Assembly: GCA_946006895.1 (NCBI GenBank)
Contig: CAMFZO010000074.1
Span: 1-7,290 of the forward strand
Direction of reading: 5' to 3'
DNA length: 7,290 bases
Source of the DNA: an uncultured Clostridia bacterium
GTDB taxonomy: Bacteria > Bacillota > Clostridia > Oscillospirales > Oscillospiraceae
Below, piece after piece: positions 1 through 7,290 of this stretch. The notes beneath the pieces were generated by a model that saw only the letters and a list, made by a program, of their open reading frames with translations, did not search any database and had not been told where the DNA came from. Position 1 is the stretch's first letter; each line of letters opens with the position of its first letter. A program made the translations under genes and the position numbers.

Positions 1-1966
1 TGACCTGTCCGTCCAGCGTCACGATGCGGAAGCGGTGGGAAAAGCGGTCGGCCATGGCGATGGCCGCGTCCATATCATTGGCAATGACCGTCCTGCCCAG
101 TAAATTTTTGATGACACTGCGGTAGCGCTCGTCGCTTTTGACCAGGTCAGACGCGATGCCCACAAAGCCCCGGCAGCCTTCCACACCCCGCTCGTTCAGG
201 TCTTTTCCCTCAATGACGCTCAGAGGCAGTAAGGTCGCCCTGCCCGCGTCGTTGCGTTTCAGGTATTGGATGGCGGATTTTGCCGCCTGTTCATCGCTGA
301 CAATGATCTGCTGCATGGCGCTGCCGAGGGCGATCTCAATGGCGACGGTATAGTCGTCGGCGGTGCGGATGAGCTTGGAGACCGGTCCGTGGATGCCCCG
401 CAGGACACCCTTTTTGCTCTCCTGCATGACCATGCGGACGGCCTTGGAGAAGCCCTCAAATTCCCGTTCCATCTCCTCAAAGAGCTTCAGTCGGGAGGTG
501 ACGGTGTCCAGGGAAACGGCGGCGTCGCTGACCTGCTTTTGCAGCGCATCGCGGCGCTGGACGCGGGTCTGGCTGCGCAGGCGGTAGCCCTCAATGGTAT
601 TCTGGGCGGAGGTGATGTCCTCCCGGGCCTGCGATAGGGCCTTTTTAGCCTCATTCAGCCGGGCAAGGGCTTCCTGCTGACGGGCCTGTGCCGCTGCACA
701 GTCGGAGGTTACCTGCAATCGGCGCTCCTCGCTCTGCCGGAGGGAGTCCTCCGCAGCGGAGAGGTCGGCTGTCTTGGCGGAAAGCTCCGTGCGCAGGCGT
801 TCTTGCTTGTTGCGCAGGGTCAGATACTGCTTCGTCATGCCCTCGGCGGAATCGGCAAGCCGTCTGCCCTCGTTCTCCGCCTGTTTGAGCTGCTCAGACA
901 ACTCGGCTGTCTGGGCGGTGATCTCGGCAATACGCCGGTTCAGGGAGTCGATCTGCTCCCCGATGCCGCCGCTGCGGCTGTCCTGCTCGGCAAGCTCGGT
1001 CTTGATACGCTGAATATTGGCAAGGCAGTTTTCGCTGTTGGTCCGCAGAACGGCAATGGCGCTCTGGATGGACTGGACGCCCGCCTCGCTCTGGGCGATA
1101 CGCTCACGCATCTGATCCGTCTGTACGTCCCGGTTATTTAAATCAAAGGTCAGGGTCTCCCCCGTCAGATACAGCTCATCCAGCGCCGCGTGCTCCTGCT
1201 GGAGGATAAAGGCGGCGGAGTGGTAGTCCTCCTCGGCCTTTCGTGCGGTAGCGCTGAGTTTTTCCAGGTTGTGCAGCCACACGGCCACTTCCACACCCCG
1301 CAGCTCCTCGCGGAAGGCCAGATATTTCTTTGCCTTTTCCGACTGCTCCCGCAAAGGCTCCACCTGCAGCTCCAGCTCAGAGATCTTGTCGCCAATGCGC
1401 AGAAGATTGTCCTGCGTCGTGGCCAGGCGGCGCTCCGTTTCCTCCTTGCGGTGGCGGTATTTGGAGATACCGGCAGCTTCCTCAAAGATCTCCCGGCGGT
1501 CGGTGCTTTTCAGGGAAAGGATCTCGTCAATACGGCCCTGGCTGATGTTGGAATAGCCCTCGCGGCCCAGGCCCGTGTCCATAAACAGCTCGTTGACGTC
1601 GCGCAGGCGCACGGACTGCTTGTTGATGTAGAATTCACTCTCGCCGCTGCGGTAATAGCGGCGGGTAATCATCAGTTCGTCGGCGTCATATTGCAGTGCA
1701 CGGTCGGAATTGTCCAGCACCAGTGTCGCCTCGGCAAAGCCCACCTGAGCACGTTTCTCCGTTCCGCCAAAGATCACGTCCTCCATTTTCTGACCGCGCA
1801 GAGACCGGGAATTCTGCTCGCCCATGACCCAGCGGATCGCGTCGGAAATATTCGATTTGCCGCTGCCGTTGGGGCCGACGATTGCGGTGATGTCGTGTCC
1901 GAAGGTGACGACCGTTTTATCAGGAAAGGATTTGAAGCCTTGCAGCTCCAGTTGTTTCAGATACAT
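1..1966 (-). CDS. smc: Chromosome partition protein SMC, N-terminal part (3' end cut by window edge)
   Basis: SMC is the ATPase of the bacterial condensin (with ScpA and ScpB) that loops and compacts chromosomes on the nucleoid. The frame is open from an ATG at 1964-1966 to base 1, giving 655 residues with no stop. The N-terminal head opens with MYLKQLELQGFKSF. The Walker A GPNGSGKS is at residues 31-38 (bases 1853-1876), an RSLRG motif like the one around the arginine finger is near residue 57, and the Q-loop SQGRIDEIL has Gln143. Residues of about 170-515 are Glu/Arg/Gln/Ala-rich with few prolines, as expected for the first coiled-coil arm. From about residue 520 (GVLRGIHGPVSKLI onwards) the hinge domain begins, and the window ends inside it. 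The second arm, the ABC signature and Walker B therefore lie outside; the family is usually about 1,190 residues. The start is chosen from the AGGAG 9 bases upstream and the match to B. subtilis SMC from the first residue. Its own promoter lies just upstream, and ftsY often follows in relatives. Confidence 0.97.
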   Translation of the reverse strand, partial: MYLKQLELQGFKSFPDKTVVTFGHDITAIVGPNGSGKSNISDAIRWVMGEQNSRSLRGQKMEDVIFGGTEKRAQVGFAEATLVLDNSDRALQYDADELMITRRYYRSGESEFYINKQSVRLRDVNELFMDTGLGREGYSNISQGRIDEILSLKSTDRREIFEEAAGISKYRHRKEETERRLATTQDNLLRIGDKISELELQVEPLREQSEKAKKYLAFREELRGVEVAVWLHNLEKLSATARKAEEDYHSAAFILQQEHAALDELYLTGETLTFDLNNRDVQTDQMRERIAQSEAGVQSIQSAIAVLRTNSENCLANIQRIKTELAEQDSRSGGIGEQIDSLNRRIAEITAQTAELSEQLKQAENEGRRLADSAEGMTKQYLTLRNKQERLRTELSAKTADLSAAEDSLRQSEERRLQVTSDCAAAQARQQEALARLNEAKKALSQAREDITSAQNTIEGYRLRSQTRVQRRDALQKQVSDAAVSLDTVTSRLKLFEEMEREFEGFSKAVRMVMQESKKGVLRGIHGPVSKLIRTADDYTVAIEIALGSAMQQIIVSDEQAAKSAIQYLKRNDAGRATLLPLSVIEGKDLNERGVEGCRGFVGIASDLVKSDERYRSVIKNLLGRTVIANDMDAAIAMADRFSHRFRIVTLDGQV

Positions 1967-1975
1967 CGACTATTG

Positions 1976-1980
1976 CTCCT
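1976..1980 (-). promoter_or_regulatory. Shine-Dalgarno site of smc
   Basis: AGGAG on the minus strand ends 9 bases before the smc ATG. It supports that ATG as the start rather than any later in-frame codon. Confidence 0.75.
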
Positions 1981-1985
1981 ATTAT

Positions 1986-1998
1986 ATTTACAATAAAT
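1986..1998. repeat. Short AT-rich inverted repeat at the smc transcription start
   Basis: ATTTA and TAAAT flank a 3-base spacer, directly downstream of the proposed -10 and covering the predicted start of transcription. It could be an operator half-site pair, but five-base arms in AT-rich DNA easily occur by chance. Confidence 0.3.
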
Positions 1999-1999
1999 G

Positions 2000-2028
2000 A
2001 TTCTACCAGATATTGTGCCAAAAAGCAA
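2000..2028 (-). promoter_or_regulatory. Probable sigma-A promoter of smc (extended -10)
   Basis: On the minus strand a -35 like TTGCTT (2023-2028) is followed by exactly 17 bases and a -10 TAGAAT (2000-2005). The -10 differs from TATAAT at one position. A TG sits one base upstream of it (TGGTAGAAT), which makes an extended -10 and compensates for the weak -35, which matches only 3 of 6 consensus bases. The start of transcription would be near 1993, giving a leader of about 27 bases that still contains the AGGAG. The region is much more AT-rich than the flanking genes. It lies after a terminator for rnc, so it would let smc be expressed separately from the upstream operon. The assignment is by pattern only. 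Confidence 0.68.
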
Positions 2029-2042
2029 GACAAAAACGCAGC

Positions 2043-2074
2043 TTCCGTCAGATCTGCAGGGCCTTTCCGTCAGA
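2043..2074. repeat. Pair of 10-base direct repeats upstream of the smc promoter
   Basis: TCTGACGGAA (minus-strand sense) occurs at 2065-2074 and again at 2043-2052, a 22-base period or about two helical turns. Relative to the predicted start near 1993 the copies lie at about -50 to -59 and -72 to -81, where an upstream-binding regulator could sit. The 6-base core TCTGAC recurs a third time in the terminator loop (2095-2100). The repeat is seen directly; any regulatory role is inference. Confidence 0.5.
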
Positions 2075-2082
2075 AAATACAG

Positions 2083-2108
2083 AAAAGCCCCCGGGTCAGA
2101 CCGGAGGC
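2083..2108 (-). terminator. Rho-independent type terminator after rnc
   Basis: On the minus strand GCCTCCGG (2101-2108) pairs with CCGGGGGC (2087-2094) to form an 8-base-pair stem with one U-G wobble and a 6-base loop TCTGAC. It is followed by TTTTCT and, after GTA, by another TTTT. The stem begins 9 bases after the rnc stop. The U-tract is short and interrupted, so some read-through into smc is plausible. Confidence 0.75.
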
Positions 2109-2117
2109 CATGCTGTT

Positions 2118-2801
2118 CTATTTCCGTTCGCCGAAGAGCTTTTGTATTGCCCGGGCGGCGGCGGACTGTTCGGCACGTTTTTTGCTGGTACCGCTGCCCT
2201 CTCCCACGCACTCGCCGTTGAGGAGCACTCGGACGGAAAACTGCTTGTTGTGGTCCGGTCCGCTCTCGCCCACAAGCTCATAGGTCAAGACCTGGTCGCG
2301 CTTGCGCTGGATCAGCTCCTGCAACTCCGTTTTGTAGTCGTGGGTATGTACCACCTGGCACAGCTTGGGCAAAATCAGGCGGGTGACGATGCCCTTTGCC
2401 GCCTCAAAGCCGCCGTCCAGATAGGCCGCCGCGATGAGGGATTCCATCACATCGCAGAGGATGCCGGAGCGGTGACGTCCGCCGCCCTGATCCTCGCCGT
2501 TGCCCAGGAGCAGATATTGCCCCAGGGAGAGCTGCTCGGCTACCTCAGCAAGGTTCTTTTCGCAGACCAGCTCCGCACGGATGCGGGTCAGCTCCCCCTC
2601 CAGCTTGGTGGGGAAGGTCTGATACAGAAAGTCCGCCGTCACGAAGCCCAGGATGGAGTCACCGAGAAATTCCAGGCGTTCGTAGCTGCGCAGCGGGTCC
2701 TTGTAGGTCTCGTTGGCATAGGAGGAATGGGACAGGGCCATCCGCGCCAGATCCTTGTTGCGATAGGTGTAGCCAAGGGCAGCTTCCAGCTTACTCAGCA
2801 T
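2118..2801 (-). CDS. rnc: Ribonuclease III
   Basis: RNase III cuts double-stranded RNA; it processes the rRNA precursor and some mRNAs and sRNA duplexes in the cytoplasm. The product has 227 residues, the normal bacterial length. The catalytic domain carries the signature ERLEFLGDS (residues 41-49), with Glu44 (or the neighbouring Glu41) and Asp48 in the metal site, EGELTRIRAELV around residues 68-79, and DVMESLIAAAYLDGG with the metal ligands Asp117 and Glu120. All acidic residues expected for cleavage are present. A double-stranded-RNA-binding domain follows from about residue 155 (YKTELQELIQ) to the C-terminus, including the basic GTSKKRAEQSAA stretch. The ATG overlaps the end of plsX by 11 bases and is preceded by a near-consensus Shine-Dalgarno site. 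A terminator follows the TAG stop. The adjacent rnc-smc order is common in Bacillota. Confidence 0.98.
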   Translation of the reverse strand: MLSKLEAALGYTYRNKDLARMALSHSSYANETYKDPLRSYERLEFLGDSILGFVTADFLYQTFPTKLEGELTRIRAELVCEKNLAEVAEQLSLGQYLLLGNGEDQGGGRHRSGILCDVMESLIAAAYLDGGFEAAKGIVTRLILPKLCQVVHTHDYKTELQELIQRKRDQVLTYELVGESGPDHNKQFSVRVLLNGECVGEGSGTSKKRAEQSAAARAIQKLFGERK

Positions 2802-3825
2802 GGTTTTCCTCCTTTGGTGCCAGCATGGAGCTCACATTGGCCTTGATGTCCTCGCAGAAGCCGCTGTTTACCGCATTGATGGCCTGCCGCACCGCGCCGC
2901 ATACGGCCCGCGCATCGGAAGAACCATGGGCTTTGATGACGGGCTTGGTGATGCCGATAACGATAGAGCCGCCGGTTTCCCGGTAGTCCATGGTCTTTTT
3001 CATGTGGTCGATGCCCTTTTTACAGCACAGGGCGCCCAGCATGGATATGGCATTTCGTTTGAACATTTCCTTGATCAAGCCGGACATATACAGGGCGGTC
3101 CCCTCAATGGATTTCAGCAGCACATTGCCGGAAAAACCGTCAGCCACCACCACGTCGGCTCCGCCGAAGGGCACGTCGCGGGCCTCGATATTGCCGGTGA
3201 AGTTGATAAGGCCACGGGCGCCCGCATCCTTCAGCAGCTCATAGGCCTGCTTATGCAACTCGTCACCTTTCCCCTCCTCAGCGCCGTTATTCAGAAGCGC
3301 CACCCGGGGATTTTCTTTATTCTGGGCTTTTTTCGCGTAATAGGAGCCCATGCAGCCGAACTGGAGCAGAAACTCCGGCGTACATTCGGCGTTGGCTCCG
3401 GCATCAAGGAGAATACAGCCGCCACCCGTCGGCAAAACGGGCGCAAAAGCGGCGCGGCGGATTCCACGGATCCGTTTGACCACCAGCGTTGCCGCCGACA
3501 GCAGCGCGCCGCTGTTTCCGGCGGAGATAAAAGCGTCGCCCTCGCCGAGGGAGAGCATTTTGAGGCCGAGGACCATGGACGAGCCCTTATGCTGCCGCAC
3601 GACCTCCGCCGGATCGGTGTGCATATCCACGATGTCGTCGGCGTTGGCGATCTCCACGCCGGCAGGCAGGGTGTCCCAGCCATGCTTTTTCATAGAATCG
3701 AGAATTTCTTCTCCTCTGCCCACGAGGATGATCTCCACGTTATATTCCTTCGCCGCCTGCAAAGCGCCCAGAACGATCTGTTCCGGGGCGTTGTCGCCGC
3801 CCATGGCGTCAATGATGATCTTCAT
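2791..3825 (-). CDS. plsX: Phosphate acyltransferase PlsX (acyl-ACP:phosphate transacylase)
   Basis: PlsX converts long-chain acyl-ACP and phosphate to acyl-phosphate, the donor that PlsY uses to make lysophosphatidic acid at the membrane. It is the first committed step of phospholipid synthesis in most bacteria. The product has 344 residues, close to the 333 of B. subtilis PlsX. It starts with the family hallmark MKIIIDAMGGDNAPE. Other typical blocks are ALLNNGAEEGKG in the middle (about residues 176-187), VVADGFSGNVLLKSIEG (about 229-245) and GSSDARAVCGAV near the C-terminus. There is no transmembrane segment, in keeping with a peripheral membrane enzyme. Its ATG overlaps the trmFO TGA (ATGA), so translation is probably coupled. 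Downstream it overlaps rnc by 11 bases. No FapR-type operator is seen near the start, which lies inside a coding region. In B. subtilis fabD, fabG and acpA separate plsX from rnc; they are absent here. Confidence 0.98.
   Translation of the reverse strand: MKIIIDAMGGDNAPEQIVLGALQAAKEYNVEIILVGRGEEILDSMKKHGWDTLPAGVEIANADDIVDMHTDPAEVVRQHKGSSMVLGLKMLSLGEGDAFISAGNSGALLSAATLVVKRIRGIRRAAFAPVLPTGGGCILLDAGANAECTPEFLLQFGCMGSYYAKKAQNKENPRVALLNNGAEEGKGDELHKQAYELLKDAGARGLINFTGNIEARDVPFGGADVVVADGFSGNVLLKSIEGTALYMSGLIKEMFKRNAISMLGALCCKKGIDHMKKTMDYRETGGSIVIGITKPVIKAHGSSDARAVCGAVRQAINAVNSGFCEDIKANVSSMLAPKEENHAE
2808..2815 (-). promoter_or_regulatory. Strong Shine-Dalgarno site of rnc inside plsX
   Basis: AAAGGAGG lies 6 bases before the rnc ATG and is read as part of the Pro-Lys-Glu-Glu codons near the plsX C-terminus. 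It is the best ribosome binding site in the window and fixes the rnc start. It suggests that rnc can also recruit ribosomes independently of plsX translation. Confidence 0.85.
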
Positions 3826-5134
3826 CTCTCTTCTGCGCTCCCTTCCGTCATGGACTGCAACTGCGCCAGAGCGCGGTTTGCAATCGCCAGGTTTTTATTG
3901 GCTTTCCCCTTGACGCGCTGCTCCAAAGGGGCAAGGATCCCGAAATTCACGTTCATCGGCTGGAAATTCACGATGGTCTCGTCGCTGATATAATAGGCAA
4001 GAGCGCCGATGGCGGTCTGATTGGTAAAATCGGGGATCGGCTCTCCCCTGAGCCGCGCCGCCATGGAAACCGCCGCCAGATAACCCGAGGCACAGGATTC
4101 CACGTAGCCCTCCACGCCGGTCATCTGTCCGGCAAAGGCGACCATCGGGTCCCGGCGGTCGGCATAGGTGCGGTCCAAAAGCCTGGGGGAATTCAAAAAC
4201 GTATTGCGGTGCATCACACCATAGCGCACGAACTCCGCATCGTGCAGGGCGGGGATCATGGAAAACACCCGCTTCTGCTCGGGGAATTTCAGATGGGTCT
4301 GGAAACCGACGATATTATAGATGTTCCCCGCCGCGTTGTCCCGGCGAAGCTGCACCACTGCGTAAGGCTCTTTTCCCGTCTTCGGGTCCCTGAGTCCCAC
4401 AGGCTTCAGCGGGCCATAGCGCAGGGTGTCCTCGCCCCGACGGGCCATGACCTCCACCGGCATACAGCCCTCAAAGACGTTTTTGTCCTCAAAGCCGTGG
4501 ACCGGCGCTTCCTCCGCCGCGGAAAGCTCGCGGACAAAGGCGGTGTATTCCTCCCGGCTCATGGCGCAGTTGATATAGTCAGCCGTGCCTCGGTCGTAGC
4601 GGGAGGCGTACCAGGCGTGGTTCATGTCGATGGAGTCCAGCGTTACCAGCGGCGCCGCCGCGTCAAAGAAATGAAGGTAGTCCGTCTGGCCGAAATACTC
4701 GGCGATAGCCTGGCTCATAGCGTCGGAGGTCAACGGCCCCGTTGTGATGATGACAGGGCCCTCCGGCACCCGGGTCACCTCCTCGGAGACCACGGTAATA
4801 TTGGGGTGGGAACGTATCTTCTCCGTCACCAGCGCGGAAAAACCGTAGCGATCCACCGCCAGGCAGCCACCGGCCTCCACACGGGTCGCGTCGGCGCAGG
4901 CCAGGATCAGGCTGTTCAGACGCCGAAGCTCCTCTTTCAAAAGCCCAACGGCATTTTCCAGCCGGTCTCCCCGCAGAGAATTGGAGCAGACCAGCTCCGC
5001 GAAATCCGCGCAGTGATGGGCCGGAGTCATTTTATAGGGCTTCATTTCAAAGAGCCTGACCCGGAAGCCCCTCTGGGCCAACTGCCAGGCCGCCTCGCTG
5101 CCCGCAAGTCCCGCGCCGATGACTTTTACTTCTG

Positions 5135-5138
<4 letters not shown>
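3822..5138 (-). CDS. trmFO: Methylenetetrahydrofolate-tRNA (uracil-5-)-methyltransferase TrmFO
   Basis: TrmFO makes 5-methyluridine at position 54 of the tRNA T-loop, taking the carbon from 5,10-methylenetetrahydrofolate and reducing it through FAD. It replaces the SAM-dependent TrmA in most Bacillota. The product has 438 residues, the usual length. An FAD-binding Rossmann motif GAGLAGSEAAWQLA is at residues 8-21, with Glu31 ending the second strand. The block ELVCSNSLRGD holds Cys51 and FEGCMPVEVMARRG holds Cys225; these match the two cysteines (Cys53 and Cys226) studied in the B. subtilis enzyme. The C-terminal part has GQMTGVEGYVESCASG and a FQPMNVNFGIL block typical of the GidA-like TrmFO family. 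It is distinguished from MnmG by its shorter length and these motifs. The ATG overlaps the topA stop as ATGA. The nearest purine-rich site is AAGGA 12 bases upstream plus AAGAAG, a weak Shine-Dalgarno, so coupling to topA translation is likely. It was formerly called gid. Confidence 0.98.

Positions 5139-7290
<2,152 letters not shown>

Noticed and set aside
1981..1986. Perfect TATAAT on the minus strand as the -10 of smc
   Set aside because: It abuts the Shine-Dalgarno site, so a transcript starting from it would lose the AGGAG, and no -35 like hexamer lies 16-18 bases upstream. The TAGAAT at 2000-2005 fits better.
1190..1996. Plus-strand open frame (268 codons) antisense to the smc head and coiled coil
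   Set aside because: The minus strand clearly encodes the SMC head motifs here, and the plus-strand frame looks like the complement of coiled-coil codons.
3843..3850. Another TGACGGAA on the minus strand shortly before the plsX start
   Set aside because: It is part of the trmFO codons for Met-Thr-Glu near the C-terminus and lacks the paired copy and spacing seen upstream of smc; an 8-base match is likely chance.
3826..3900. Looked for a FapR operator or a promoter in front of plsX
   Set aside because: No palindromic FapR-like site and no convincing -35/-10 pair was found; the region is trmFO coding sequence.
2800..3993. Long plus-strand open frame (397 codons) antisense to plsX and the end of trmFO
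   Set aside because: It mirrors well-recognised genes codon for codon, has no family resemblance I can see, and is explained by the GC-rich codon bias of the minus-strand genes.

Overview
This window is a run of five core housekeeping genes, all on the minus strand, so transcription runs from base 7290 towards base 1. In transcription order they are topA (DNA topoisomerase I, 5' end cut by the window edge), trmFO (folate/FAD-dependent tRNA U54 methyltransferase), plsX (phosphate acyltransferase), rnc (ribonuclease III) and smc (chromosome condensin SMC, cut by the window edge inside its hinge domain). I see no mobile element, CRISPR array, tRNA, rRNA or defence-type gene, and no new system.

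The organism is most likely a GC-rich member of Bacillota, class Clostridia. An Oscillospiraceae/Ruminococcaceae-type gut anaerobe fits best, but this is inference from gene content and base composition. TrmFO, rather than the SAM-dependent TrmA, together with PlsX, a Gram-positive type SMC and a TopA with three zinc fingers point to this group. The species cannot be named from this window.

Region by region: bases 7290-5135 hold topA. It overlaps trmFO (5138-3822) by an ATGA junction, trmFO overlaps plsX (3825-2791) by a second ATGA junction, and plsX overlaps rnc (2801-2118) by 11 bases. The four genes therefore look like one translationally coupled transcript whose promoter lies upstream of the window. 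The only non-coding gap is 1967-2117 (151 bases). It holds a rho-independent type terminator for rnc, a pair of 10-base direct repeats, an extended -10 promoter, a small AT-rich inverted repeat and a Shine-Dalgarno site for smc. smc (1966-1) thus appears able to be transcribed on its own.

Functionally the genes cover supercoil relaxation and chromosome organisation (TopA, SMC), tRNA maturation and RNA processing (TrmFO, RNase III) and the first step of phospholipid synthesis (PlsX). They are linked as co-expressed growth functions rather than as one pathway. The acyl-carrier-protein and fab genes that sit between plsX and rnc in Bacillus subtilis are absent here.
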